64,000 bases of DNA from Massospora cicadina (GCA_022478985.1 JAKSZP010000003.1:1-64000), one strand, 5' to 3'. Positions 35,322-47,241 are shown, numbered from the stretch's first letter. Notes: generated by a model not told the origin, from the sequence alone. Numbers and translations: made by a program.

Positions 35322-36809
35322 TGTCAGCAAAACGGCATAAGAAGTTTAGACTGGCCTGCAAGTCAGTATGCGTAAGCACCCAAAAAGCAAGCCAGAATGC
35401 CAGTGGCATTACTGCTCAAGAAACGTTGTATGGTGCGGAAAATTGGGTGATAATGGCTTGTTGATGTAGATGAACGTGAAAAGAAACCTGGTAATAAACT
35501 AAACAGAAAAAACCCCAGACCTCTGTGGGCCTTGCTACAGGGGGTTTCACTACTGGATTAACTACTTTGTGATCTCCAGTGGAAGTTTTCATCACCAAAG
35601 CAGAGACAAGGGGGCAGATTCTTGCGTGAAGGTGAGATATATGAGGCCACAGGATTCCAATATCCTGAAAGTGGATAGCTTCAATAATGAAATTAAATTC
35701 CCAGAAATTTCTTACATGATGGATCCAGTTGACTATGGTAGGAGCAATTGTAATCTTCAAAACTGGTATATCCCATCCAGTATAGGGGCTGATGGGCCAC
35801 CAAGTTAGTGTCATCATGACTTTGGCAAGAAGAATTGGAGTAAAATAAAAAATTGGGTACTGATGGGAGTTTTATTGTAAAGTAAAGTAAAGAATCGACC
35901 AACAAACATCTTCAGTGCTACACAACTTCTTAATTAGTGCTTGATTGGGGTCATCTTGTCAAAGAAGGGATTGGGGCCCTCATATTCAACTTACCCAGAG
36001 AATTTTTGGGGGTGGTGGAAATGATATTAATCTGAATTGAAATCAAAGGATTTGGTGGCAGGCCAAGTCACTATCAGTTCATCCGCAAATGCCTGAACTG
36101 AGGCTTCACTACGTTTATGTCAGTTTGTGCAACAGCATCTGGCCCAATGGGCAATGAGAAACCCCCAGGGCCACCCCACATAGGGGCGGTCCCAACGGGT
36201 CAGAAATAAGTTCAGGATGACCAACTCGCCTGTGCCCGGTCACTGGGGCGTTCATTCATCCAAATGGGCTTCATCAGGCACCAAACCCAATTCATTTTTG
36301 GGGGCTTTGAACTATTGGTGACAGTACCCAATAGTGATACCTGCTCATCAGGGATTGTCCCCGATGATTTTAGGGGAGTTTGGCATTGGTGATTGTACTG
36401 CTCAATGGCTCAATGCCATCAGCGATTATAGCTAATAATTCATACTTGTCACTTTTCAAATATTAGTTTCTCTCCCACCAGGCTTATTTCCCATTGATTT
36501 CAGAAATTTTGGCTTTGATTCTGATGATTCAGTGCCATCAGTTTTATAAAGTCCTTCCCACTTGTGGGGAAGACAGTTACTGATGATTTCAGCGCAGATT
36601 TCATCAAATCAGCAAACTAGTTCAGTAGAGGCAAGCGCAGGAACCAGAGGAGGAATCTCAGAGGGAGCGCTGTTACCCAGCACTCATCTACCACATGAGC
36701 AAGGTCGCCCTGGGTGACGAGGGTTACAGCTGCCCTCTTTGGACCCTTCTTATTTTGATAATGGGAAACTCGCATGATCCACACAAAGGGGACATTCCCC
36801 TGGACTACA
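35322..36809 (-). repeat. 5' LTR of element C
   Basis: 1488 bp; on the minus strand TGTAGTCCAGGGG...CTGACA. It matches 29383-30869 throughout, with scattered substitutions and short indels. Confidence 0.9.
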
Positions 36810-36814
36810 CATAG

Positions 36815-37379
36815 ATTTTTTGGTAATTCAAGCTTAGAGATTCATCATTTATGTTATTTACCAGAATGTGCATTATCATATATATCCCTTCCAATGTAAT
36901 GCCAACATGATATATACCCTGTCCTAGTCAGTCATCTTACCTTTCAGCTCCCATCTTCTAATTTTTCGTTTTATGGCCCAATAATAGCTATGGATAAGCT
37001 CTCTGAAACCTGACAGTCATCTGTCCAAGGTTGGTACATCTTGTGGTGGTCTGATCAACCTCAGTAGCCTATTGAGGGTATTGGACAACTGAGGATGCTT
37101 GAGACAAATTCAACTATATTATTCTGGTGATCTCCTATGGTGGGTATGGAACTGGTTTGAGGAACTGAGCGTTCATTCAACAAGAGGATAAGGTTCAATC
37201 AGCCAAAGATTAGGATCATAAATAATAACTAATAGATAAAAGCCTCAAACTTGGGTCAGCAATTGCTAGCAACATATCTGATGGCAGATCAATTGGAATC
37301 GTTCTGCTAAAGGATACAGATAGTGGAACAAAAGTAAAAGAGAGTTATATGGGGTTTAGAGGATAATAGGGCTGGAGGC
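36815..37379. other. No recognised gene; probably decayed retroelement
   Basis: No open frame longer than 60 codons and no motif are present. It lies directly before a plus-strand integrase and chromodomain fragment, so it may be the decayed core of that integrase. Confidence 0.4.
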
Positions 37380-38211
37380 GATATCCTATGGTTGGTCAAA
37401 CCTAAATCTCAACACCGCATATCATCCTCAATTGGATGGTCAAACTGATCTGGTGGTCCAAATTCTGGAGCAATATCTCCGCTGTTGTGTTCTGCAAGTC
37501 ATTACACATGGGCGTCAGAGATTCCCTGGATTAGTTTGCATATAATAACGTCCCTCATACCTACATATGCCTTTCTATTTTGAGGCATAATTGTGATACA
37601 GCCCCTCATTCTATTAGCACCTGCCTTACTTATACTGTTCCTGCTGCAGAGTAACGCCCAAATCATAAATACTGAATCCAAAATATTGCACACCAGCACC
37701 TGTTAAAGGCGGTGGATGAAAGAAGAAATTTGACGACTAAAATTGCCACCAGGGCCATGAGCCTAAGGATCACTTGTCATTTTGGACACACGTTACTGGA
37801 CATTTAGGTTCCTTTAAAAAAAAGTAGCGTTCAAACGCTCTGGGCCCTTTGAAAGGAAAAAATTTAAAATATTGCCACCCATATTATGCTCCAATTTACT
37901 GCAAAAAATAAAGCATTTCATGTATTCATGTTATTTCTATTAAAGGGCAATATGCCTGCGTCACCTGAACCCATCATGGTAGATGACTCCCAAGAGGCAA
38001 AGGTAGAAAAACATGGTCTCATATAAATCACTTTGCTCAATTTAGTAGCGGTGGTTTGTAAGGGTTACCCTTCCTATAAAAAGAGCTGAGGAAGCGCAAA
38101 AGAGTGTGCCAACTGTAGAGAAATAATGAATGCCTTCCATTCAGCTCAACCCAATGCTCCCTCTCTCCTCCAAAATTGGAGGCTCATCTTTCAATTAAGC
38201 TCCTTAGAGGC
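37380..38211 (+). pseudogene. Chromovirus integrase and chromodomain fragment
   Basis: The plus frame reads NLNTAYHPQLDGQTDLVVQI, LEQYLR (about 37405-37485), the integrase E-region, then a broken C-terminal part. From 37950 the sequence reads PASPEPIMVDDSQEAKVEKH, KGYPSYKKS and an ECANCREIMNAFHSAQPNAP segment. This parallels the chromodomain of element C (PELIVIEDEEEAKVES...GYPAYKNS...) and marks a related element in the opposite orientation. It is followed by the target of the second D insertion. Confidence 0.75.
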
Positions 38212-39396
38212 TGTGAAAATCTTAGGATCGCTTGCTTGATAAAATATTCCTGTATGCTTAATTAGGCTGAAATTTGGCTCAAGGATCTTCAATTTTGCCA
38301 GTGGTTTATGGTATTCTGAGAGTTCAGAAACTCACTAGGCATCCTCAAATAGCCCTGACTCTTTTGGCCAATTTTGGGCTTAATTTTCCCTCTGTAATTA
38401 GAAACTTCAATCAAGGCAGGAAAAGTTGCAAGCTGTGGATCTCAAGATCTTAGCTTGCCCACACTCTCCAAAAGCAACATAGGATAAAAGTTAAATGAAT
38501 ATATAATAAAATAGACCTTTATTTAGACTAAATATTTGATAAAAATTTATTAGGCCAGGAACCAGTATTTATACCTCTAGGGTATCTCCTGGCCACATTT
38601 GAGCATACAATCTCCCTGTTTATTTTCCACCTCAGTTTAGCCCTTGAACTGATAAGCCTGAGACCTATTGCTAGATTTATTAATGGCAAAATACTCTATA
38701 TTTGGGAGAATTTCATGGATGAAAATCACAACATTGAGCGTGCAAATTTGTCCTAGGATATTTCAAAATGAGTTTTATCATAATGCTGATGAAATATGAA
38801 TTCTTGGAAAATTTGGGGTCAATTTAAGAAAATGATGTACCCTTAAATTAGGACATTGGCAGGACTCTCAATAGCACTAGGTACTCCCATTTGGGTGGTC
38901 CATGTGCAAATTATATCATGCTGATTATGAGGATTGACATATAATGTTTGCTCTAAGGTGAAAAAGGATTACATTATTTCCTCTATTTGTTCATGGGATT
39001 TAAAGACGTTTTCTTCAGGTTGATCCTAGACAATTTCTCATGATAAATATTTTATATATGTCACAATTAGTCAGGGCTAGTTGCTGAGTTTTGGTGAAGA
39101 GTAATTGGCCTAACTATGCAAGTGTATTTGGCCTGAGTTTCCAAAAAAATAATCAAATTAAATTTGATGTTGAGTTAGTCAGCTGGGCTGAGTAGTTGCA
39201 GAGAAGATCAGCCTAAATGTGCAAGTGTATTAAGCCCAAGCTTTTGATAAATAAATCCACATTGCAATAATTGGCCTAAGCCATGTTATTGCAATAGGCT
39301 TTAGATTAGATATTAGCTCAAGCATTAGGAGGATAATTGGTCCAATCTGTCTATTATTAAAGGGTTTATTTTCAAGTTAACTGCCAGAATATAACA
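38212..39396 (-). repeat. 3' LTR of element D copy 2
   Basis: 1185 bp. TATAAATA (minus strand) lies at 38576-38583 with the AATAAA signal beyond it. One TAGCACT-type module lies at about 38868-38940. Confidence 0.9.
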
Positions 39397-40218
39397 TATC
39401 CTCCCCACTTGACTCAAACATAAGCCCTGAGATTCCCAAATAGCCTTCATTGCTCTTCATCATTTGTTGTTTTTGGCCCAACTAGCCAACAAATCTGAAG
39501 TTAATTTTTATTGTTAATTTTGGACTGAACAGATGACATATCTGGAGTTGAATCCTCTTGTTGTTATTTACCCAACCTGCCAATACTTCTGGAGTGGGAT
39601 CTTCTCCCCATCCTCAAGTGCAAATCAAAGTAGTGACTAGGTGTGATATATATTTTTTTATTTTAAATTATTTACTTTTTTATTATTTTATTTTTTCTTC
39701 TTTTATTTAATATAGTTTTTTTATGTTGCAATGCTAATATATTCTTTTTGTCCAAGCTTTTGAACCTTTTTATAAATTTAAGTGGACGCAGTTGTATATA
39801 AAATTGGCCCTAACTTTTCTGTTAACATTTGTTGTTTTCTCCATGTTGGTCAAGGTATTCAAATTGGCCATTATAACAACATTGTTAAGGCTGATTAGGT
39901 CTTCAATGTTTTTGTTCCCAGTATCCAGCTTGGTCTGAATATAATTTTTAAAGTTCTCATGCTTTAAATTAAAGTCCAGGTATTTTCTTCAGCCTGAGGT
40001 GGCATGTTTGGTGAGTCATTCTGTGCTTTCAGATGTAAGGTCAATCAGGCTTTTTGTATCCAAATGAGCTCCCCACTGTGATGAGATCCAGGGAGTAGGA
40101 GGAACCTGCATAAGAGCTAGATTCCATCTTGTTGTCACATTGGGTCTGGCAAAATATGCCAGAAACTAGAGATGTTGGTCTATTTTGAGAGTGTCATCAA
40201 TTTTGAGTGAGCACTAAT
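39397..40218 (-). other. Internal region of element D copy 2 (non-coding)
   Basis: 822 bp, alignable with 21770-22605. The minisatellite (about 39470-39620) and the A/T-rich block are kept, but the 14-bp inverted repeat of copy 1 is only partly preserved. No open frame has a motif. Confidence 0.8.
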
Positions 40219-41402
40219 TGTGAAAATCCAAGGATTGCTCGCTTGATAAATATATTCCTGCATGCTTAATTGGGCTGAAGTTTGGCTGAAGGATCTTTGA
40301 TTTTGCCAGTGGCTTATGGTATTACAACCGTTCAGAAACTCACTAGGCATCCTCAAATAGCCCTGACTCTTTTGGCCAATTTTGGGCTTAATTTTCCCTC
40401 TGTAATTAGAAACTTCAATCAAGGCAGGAAAAGTTGCAAGCTGTGGATCTCAAGATCTTAGCTTGCCCACACTCTCCAAAAGCAACATAGGATAAAAGTG
40501 AAATGAAGATATAATAAAATAGATCTTTATTAAGACTAAAGTATTTGATAAAAATTTATTAGGCCAGAGCTGGTATTTATACCTCTAGGGATCTCCTGGC
40601 CACATTCAAGCACGCAATCTCCCAGATTATTTTCCACTCAGTTTGTCCCTTAAACTGATATGACTGAGACCTAACTTTTAGGTTTATTGGTGTAAAACTA
40701 CTCTCATATTTGGGAGGATTTCAGGGATGAAAATCGCAACAAAGAGCATGCAAAATTGTCATAGGATCATCTCAAAATGATTTTCATCATATTGCTGACA
40801 AAATATGAATTCTGAGAAATTTTGGGGTCAATATAAGAAAATGATGTGCCCTTAATCGGTAAGTTGGTAGGCTTTTAATAGCATTAGATACTCCCATTTG
40901 GGAGGTCCATGTGCAAGTGCTATCGTGCTGATTACATGTACTGACATACAAAATTTGCCCTAAGGTAAAAAAGGATTACATTCTTTCATCTCTTTGTTCA
41001 TGGGCTTTAAAGACGTTTTATTCAGCACAATCCTAAACAATTTCTCATGTTGAATATTTTATATCAGACCCAATTAGTTGGGACTAGTTGCCAAGTTTTA
41101 ATGCAGTGTTAATTGGTCCAACTGTGCAAGTGTTTTCATCCTGATTTACAATAAAATAATTGAATTGAATTAATGTCAAGTTAGTCATCTAGGCCAATTA
41201 GTTCCAGAGAAGATCAGCCTAAATGTGTGAGTGTATGTGGCCTAAGATTTTTGATAATTAAATCCATGTTGTGATAATCAGCCCAAGCCATGTTATTCAA
41301 TAGGCTTTAATTAGAGTATTAGCTCAAGCATTAGGAGGATAATCAGCCCGATCTGTTAGTTGTTGAAAGGTTTATTTTTGATTCAACCGTTAAAATCTAA
41401 CA
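40219..41402 (-). repeat. 5' LTR of element D copy 2
   Basis: 1184 bp. TATAAATA (minus strand) lies at 40574-40581. One TAGCACT-type module lies near 40875-40930. It ends TAACA at the right edge (41402) before the duplication gaggc. Confidence 0.9.
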
Positions 41403-41465
41403 GAGGCATAAAAAACGCCCTTGCTCTTGTCCCAGAAGGTGGTATGTACCTTGTTCCCAAAGGAA

Positions 41466-42771
41466 AGGATAATATAAGTCCAGATGACCAGCCCATCAAG
41501 ATGGATTGCAAGCAGTTCTCTCAAAGAAGCAGGAATATTAAGCCCCAGTGGAGCCCCTATCTAAGACCAGTGAACTACTCACAGGGTGGATGAGTGGTGG
41601 TTTACTGCCCTGACTCCAAAGAACCTCCCTCTCTGCCCCACTTTTTCTTCTGATCTGTTATAAATGATTGAAGGGGTGTGTAGAGAGGTGTTTCAGTTTA
41701 GGAACTCCAGCTGGACCCTCAGGCTCATCCCAAGAGTGGCCTGGTCACTGATGAGTTTCAAGTAAACTGTCCCACCCCATCAAAAATTCTCATATGACCC
41801 CAAGTTTGTCTAATAAGCCAGATAAATTTTATATGAGTAGTTTGGATTTCAGATCAAACGCACAGTTCATGCATATCACCTATAATATATGTTTAATTAA
41901 TAATATAGATAAGATGGGTACATTGGAATTGGTGTTAGAAACTTATTATCTATGGAAACTATTCAAGTAAAGTAAATCCCACTAGATTCCTCCCTGATTT
42001 AGCATAAATGCTTTCAAAACTTTTATAAGACAATCCAAGACTTCTGATGAGTTCCCTTCAACACATCATGAAATGCTCAGCCTGCCAATTAGGGTGCCCC
42101 ATAGAGGCTAGTTGCTCAAAGATCTTTAAGCTCCTTTCCCCACTATATAGAAAACCACCCTCCATAAGATTGGTTGCTGGTTATCCTTAATTTTCAACCC
42201 TTTATCTTGTATAACCAACCCTTTCTAAGTTGTTATCATGGAATATGCCACCACATTTGTATTTCATAGTAGTAATGGTATCTGACAATGTACACCAAAA
42301 TCTGTATGTAAGTTCAATTTTATAATGGAGTTATCGCAACCTGACAATCAAGTTACTTTCCAAAATCTCGCATATTCATATGCCTTAGCTTCCCTGAGCT
42401 TGTCTGCAGAGCTGCCATGCACATCACGTATGCCACTTACCTGAATATACTCTGCCAATTTGCCATAAATTTGGAAAAATTTCACATTCTATGCTCTTAC
42501 TTTACCTAATCAGTTCTTCTTTAATACTAAACAGCTGTAATTTTTGAGGGGCTGTCACCGTCCCTGCCCCTCCCACGCATGGGGTTGCTGCAACAGGAAA
42601 GGCAGCTGCCCCCATTTCAGTCTCCTCTTGTTATGAGGGCTTTACAGACCAACTAATAGTAAGTAGTTCAGCTGAACCCTTGACATGTTGGGTTATTTAG
42701 TGGGCGCTAATGCACCCAGTTCACATGGCTATCCTTCTTTCAGTTATCTTGAACCTTGACATGTTAGGCTC
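41466..42771. repeat. Repeat E, copy 2
   Basis: Diverged direct repeat of 5050-6383 (see that entry for landmarks). The similarity stops abruptly at cttgacat, followed here by gttaggctc and in copy 1 by aatttttaacc, so one copy has been interrupted or the element ends there. It lies immediately right of the D copy 2 insertion, which split it from the chromovirus tail at 37380-38211. The two may therefore belong to one older element. Confidence 0.7.
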
Positions 42772-43393
42772 AAAGCTATTGCTAGTTCCTTAATAACCCA
42801 CTGGCAGCACATAAACAATGTTGGAATCCTAGCACTTTAAATGCTCGCTGGTGCTAGTGGCACAGGATTAAACAATATAGCATGAGGTGGATAATTAATA
42901 GGTGTATTTGCATGATGTGAAGTTTAAAGTCATAGGAAATCATACGTCATTAGGCTGGTTTCAGAACCTCAATGAGCCTAAAGGACTCTTAGCAGCTGTT
43001 AGAGACTTAAAAGGAAATTGTAAACTACAAGGAGAAATTTTTTATATATAATTTTATGGTTATAAGACCTAGGGATCAGAATTAGAGAACATTTATTAAA
43101 TTGAAGACTCCTAGTATATATGCTATTTTGAGGATAATAGTGAGAATTGAGGGAATTTAGTTTAGTCAGAGGATATATTGATTTGGCTAAATGACAATTT
43201 AGCCTATCATCGCTCTCAACACTATTTTTAACTAGTTAAGGCTTGATTTCAGATGTAAATTTGATGGCCAGGATGATGTGATCATGTGGTAGCATTTTCT
43301 TGTAATCTCTAATCAGCCATCATGAAAAATGTTTTCAGTTTGGCTAATTACCAAAGTTCTTATTTGATAATTGGCAATAAATATTTTCATCCC
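42772..43393. other. Non-coding stretch, possible solo LTR
   Basis: It begins TGTTAGGCTC exactly where repeat E copy 2 ends, and a TTTAACA lies at about 43520. TGTTA...TAACA are the termini of the B and D LTRs, and a TATA box lies inside (43413). No matching partner or 5-bp duplication was found, so a solo LTR is only a possibility. Confidence 0.3.
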
Positions 43394-43426
43394 CCTGAAC
43401 CCCCTTCAGGTCTATAAAAGGGGGTT
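43394..43426 (+). promoter_or_regulatory. TATA box within overlapping palindromes
   Basis: A TATAAAAG box (43413-43420) sits in or beside two mutually exclusive inverted repeats. One is CCTGAA (43394-43399) with TTCAGG (43405-43410). The other is AACCCCCTT (43398-43406) with AAGGGGGTT (43418-43426). The second places most of the TATA box in its loop. Promoter function is inferred from the TATA box only. Confidence 0.45.
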
Positions 43427-43779
43427 GTTTTCTCTTTGGAAGTTGCACTAAATTTGATATTATGCTGGGGTGGACTTTCAAGGCATTGACCTATTCTGCT
43501 GGGGTTTTGGCACAGCCGCTTTAACAACATCTGTTCTATTCAGCAAAAGGAGAGGAGTAGAATTATTTCTCTGATTGTGGTCATTCAGGCCAAAGGTTGT
43601 GAAAGGATCATTTACTAGTATTCTGGGTAAATTTGACACCAAAAATTTCTACTAACTCATCATACATATAATTGTCTAAAAAATAAAGATAATGAGCTGA
43701 TGCCCTTTCACGTAGATTGGATAAGAGTAAGAGTTTTTTATGACACCTAGTTTTTCCCTGATATGGTAAATAGCACTAG

Positions 43780-44106
43780 ATGCTGTCATGGTTGGATGAC
43801 TTTATAGTGGGAACAGATGCTAAAAACAAGGCTGGGCAACAGGAGGCCCAGAAGGTGAAGCTTCAGGCTCTTCCTGACCTGAAACACACCTTAGATCAAC
43901 GCTGGGTGCAAGCCAAGCATGCCCAGGTTGATACTAATAGGGTGCAAAACGCCCAGCCTCTAATTGTGGCCCAGGCACTAAAACAAACAATTTACATTAT
44001 GAACAAGGATGGTTCAATTCACTTGGTTGGAGAGCAAGGGTTCGAGTCCCGCTCTAGCTATGAAATTCTAAGCTCAGGTAAAATATGGCTTCAATTGATT
44101 ACTTGA
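43780..44106 (+). CDS. Hypothetical 108-codon ORF, not recognised
   Basis: An uninterrupted ORF begins with ATG and reads as a soluble protein. Its first two thirds are charged and helix-prone (DAKNKAGQQEAQKVKLQALP, DLKHTLDQRWVQAKHAQVDT). I recognise no family. Its last third runs through a tRNA-like sequence (about 44000-44055), which argues that the frame may be partly chance. It lies about 360 bp downstream of the TATA box at 43413, and nothing obvious intervenes, so it could be the gag start of an unrecognised element. Confidence 0.25.
   Translation: MLSWLDDFIVGTDAKNKAGQQEAQKVKLQALPDLKHTLDQRWVQAKHAQVDTNRVQNAQPLIVAQALKQTIYIMNKDGSIHLVGEQGFESRSSYEILSSGKIWLQLIT
44000..44060 (+). repeat. tRNA relic or tRNA-derived SINE head, no anticodon arm
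   Basis: TTCACTTGGTTGGAGAGC resembles a tRNA D arm. GGGTTCGAGTCCCGC directly after it is a near-perfect T arm and B box. The two arms abut with no anticodon arm between. The sequence can also form an AGAGC/GCTCT stem continuing into GGG/CCC around the TTCGAGT loop. Confidence 0.5.
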
Positions 44107-44456
44107 GTAAAGGCACTCTCAGTGTATTTTACTAAAATGGATGGAAGCATCTGTTTATTGGAGCATCAAGGCTTGGGTGCATTTCCACAAAACCCAAATT
44201 TCCCCAACACACTTTAAATATGTTTTTGTGACCAACATTCCTTGTTGGTTGACTTTCTTTAATAAATTTAACCGTTATTTTACATTTTTTTACAATGGTT
44301 ACTTGGGCAAACATGGTGGTGGACCTCTTCAGGAAGGTCTCTAACTATGTGGGCCACTATCTATTATCACAATTTACACAAATTTCAGGTGCTTTCTTGG
44401 GCCGTTTAGGTCCCCTTTAGACCAAGACACCCAAGTCTACTCACTCCAAGTTACCC

Positions 44457-44735
44457 TTGACTATGGACCCCCTGTTGATGTCTACTCAAGTTGGGAGGTT
44501 TCTTAATTACCTGTTCTCATATGTGGTGCTATACACCCTCACCTGGGTTACCTCCTGCTCAAGCACCATTCTAGGCGCCTCATTCCTCATTCTCTTAATG
44601 GCTAGTTCCTTATCAATGTGGGTTTGCGCTCCACATCACTTTGCTGGGAGCAAGAGAGTTACAAACACTCTCTTGACAGATGCAACAATGGGCCCATTTT
44701 GGATTAACATACTGGTGAAAAATTTAACCATATAA
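44457..44735 (+). CDS. Hypothetical 92-codon ORF, possibly membrane-spanning
   Basis: An open frame with two strongly hydrophobic stretches (about residues 14-33 and 36-56: FLNYLFSYVVLYTLTWV; TILGASFLILLMASSLS). No family is recognised, no homologous copy lies in the window and no promoter is evident. Hydrophobic frames arise easily in T-rich DNA, so this may be chance. Confidence 0.2.
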   Translation: MTMDPLLMSTQVGRFLNYLFSYVVLYTLTWVTSCSSTILGASFLILLMASSLSMWVCAPHHFAGSKRVTNTLLTDATMGPFWINILVKNLTI

Positions 44736-47241
44736 ACCTTGGTATTTTTTAGATCAATTTCTGTACTAACAAGGGCTTGAGGACCAGGTGCCATCATGAA
44801 GCTCAGTCCCTGATCACAGAAGAATCCCATTGAACTATAATTTTGGCTAAAGATATAAGGTGCGCCAGCACCCTTTTTGATCTTTATTTGTTACTAGAAC
44901 TAAAATGAATTATAGTAGATGGCAATCAGTAAATTTAGGATAGATTGACCAATTTAAATCACCCATATAAATAAAATGAGGTAATATAGATATTTATATG
45001 AAAGTTCACCATATAACTGACTAATAAATCAACTAAATAATAAAAACTAAATGAGTAAAAACTGCCAACCTTATATCTAAAAACATTGGACTAATCAAGT
45101 CAACTTGTTGGAATCCCTTTTGCCAATGCTTGCAGATGCTGATTTTCAGCAGAATTACACAAACAATTTTTTATTATCTTGCCAAATAATTAATGGACTT
45201 AACCTAAATAAAACTAAGAATAGAATATTATTATTTTTCCCAAGAAGTCGCTTTGGTAAGAAAAATGATACCTTATTAGATGTCTTCCCCTAGTATTTAG
45301 GGTCATCAAAGACTAATAGGGGATAATTATTGAATTTGATATAGGCTGTGTGGAATGCTTAGACAGCTTGACAATCTGGTCAATCCACACTTGAGAAAGT
45401 TGTTTTTCTTCATTCAGTATTAACATAATGTAATTGGTGCATTGTAGGTAGGGTATATCCATAGGGAAAGTTTTATATATATTGTATCCAATCATTTTCT
45501 TCAGATTTAAGCTCAAGGCTAACTCAATCTGCCCTGGTCAATGGAAGGTGAAGAGTAAAATGATTACTCCAAGTCAAAGTGTTTTGCTGAGGGTTGGGTA
45601 ATATTGTATTTTATAAATTTGGACAATTCTCACCCAAAACATTCTTCTCCCAAATTTGAGATGGTAATTGTCTGACACAACTAGACAATTATATATATAT
45701 ATATATCATATAATATTTGTGTCAAGTTTTCTGAGATTGGTAAATAGTCTAGGAGTAGGTGTTGAAATAAACATTAATTTATAATAATTATCTATTAGAT
45801 GATTTTCCAAACTACTAAACCTAAAATGCTACCTAGTTTAATACAAATTAAATAAATTTGAATCTATCTGCCAGCTACTTGCCTGCTGTCATACACAGTT
45901 TTAGTTAGGCTAATCCAACTATTACTAAAATAATTTAACCATCTAAGGTATTAATCTTTTAAAATTTAAATAACAAAACACAATGATAGTATCCTATAAT
46001 TACAGTAAATACAATATTAAGAAAGTTAGTAACAACCTTCAGCCATAAGGCATATATCATGCTCTTAAGCTTTTTATCTTAAGGTAAAACTTGAATCATT
46101 TTTAAATTATAGGTTGGATTTTTCACCTCATCAACTTGGAAGCCATCTAATTTTATAAGAAGAAGGTTTAGTTTCAATAGGCGCATGTACTATAAAATTT
46201 TATTAAAATTGCTCCTCATTATAAGAATAAATGAACTAAAATTTCCCATATTTTTCAACAAATATTTATTCATCTAATAATTTCAAACTTCTAAATTTCT
46301 TGCTACAAAATTTCATGGGCTATCTTATCTCTAGATAACTAGTACAAAAACTTAATTTTTGTTTACAGTTAAAGCACTATTTACCTCAGAATTAAGTTTA
46401 TTTTGTTGAGATTCTTATTCCAAGTGCTCGACAAGGAAAAGCTTTTTGATCTGCTAAAAATTACTCTTCAGAATAATTTTGAACTGAGTTATAGAATTTC
46501 AACCAAGCGTAGATCAATTGAAATTCACATATCCCATTGGTTGCTGCTCCACTTTGGGTGATAGTCAACCTCCCCCAGTATCTAGTGCTGAGTAGATAAA
46601 TACTCTAGGACTAGTTGAACATGCCCCTCAAAGCAATTCAGGCTGATTTACCCCACTCAAGGGCTTACCCTTGCACCTTATTTAGTAACCATCAGAAGTT
46701 ATTATCCATTTTTATTCTGCTATCCATCATTGCCTATATGTTGAGTATACAATGTTATTTCTAAAAGCAGGAATGTGATTAATGAGATAGTGATGACACT
46801 TACCCCTGCTAAGTATCAAATTCTTGTTTATACAAAAACAACTTCAGTACTAAGTATATAGTAATAAAACCAGTAGTGGCTTCTATATTTTGTGAGATAA
46901 AACCACTCCAATTACTTAAGCCTAATCTAAAATTTTTACAGTAGTTATATCCATTTTAACTATCACCTTATCATATACTCTAATGGCATTACAACAAGAT
47001 GATTACACTTAAGGCTTTTAATGCTAGTACGCTACTTTGTCTGTTCATCTGAGATGCTTGGGAATATTGACTAATATATCAGTAAGTAAAAAGAAAGATA
47101 TGGGGTTGGGATAAAAGATAAGAAAACCCCTAGCTTGGATTGAAATTCTCATATAGGTTAAGATGCTATAAGGATTTAAGTCTGATTTAATTGAAGTGTA
47201 ATCTCCTATGATACTAGTTTTGAATTTAATTTATTATCTGA
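44736..47241. other. AT-rich stretch without recognisable gene
   Basis: A 62-codon frame (45105-45293, +) and a 67-codon frame (45313-45516, -) show no motif. A short (TA)n run lies at about 45690. Nothing else was recognised. Confidence 0.5.

Larger units (their letters stand above)
29383..36809 (-). mobile_element. Element C: chromovirus (Ty3/gypsy with chromodomain)
   Basis: The two LTRs, 29383-30869 (3') and 35322-36809 (5'), have nearly equal lengths of 1487 and 1488 bp. Between them on the minus strand lie gag, protease, RT, RNase H, integrase and a chromodomain. The flanks cattg (29378-29382) and catag (36810-36814) are a 5-bp target-site duplication with one mismatch. After the 5' LTR comes TAATTGACCAACC, a possible primer-binding site. 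A polypurine tract lies just inside the 3' LTR. It inserted about 25 bp beyond the end of the A-family LTR. The coding region is broken by stops and frameshifts. Confidence 0.92.
38212..41402 (-). mobile_element. Element D, copy 2 (non-autonomous LTR retrotransposon)
   Basis: LTRs 38212-39396 and 40219-41402 (1185 and 1184 bp) flank an 822-bp internal part without coding capacity. An exact 5-bp target-site duplication gaggc lies at 38207-38211 and 41403-41407. Inside, next to 40219, the primer-binding site region (AGTGCTCACTC on the minus strand) is conserved with copy 1. The polypurine tract caagtgggggaggata abuts the other LTR. Its LTRs are about 170 bp shorter than those of copy 1 because they carry only one of the two inverted-repeat modules. 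Confidence 0.95.

Noticed and set aside
35416..35817. 133-codon minus-strand ORF, with relatives at 29560-29860
   Set aside because: It lies wholly inside the LTRs of element C and occurs in both LTRs only because they are copies; no motif.
42772..43527. Solo LTR with TGTTA...TAACA ends
   Set aside because: No 5-bp duplication and no partner copy in the window; kept only as a possibility in the feature list.
45690..45712. (TA)n run as an origin or terminator
   Set aside because: A short dinucleotide run in AT-rich DNA; no supporting structure.
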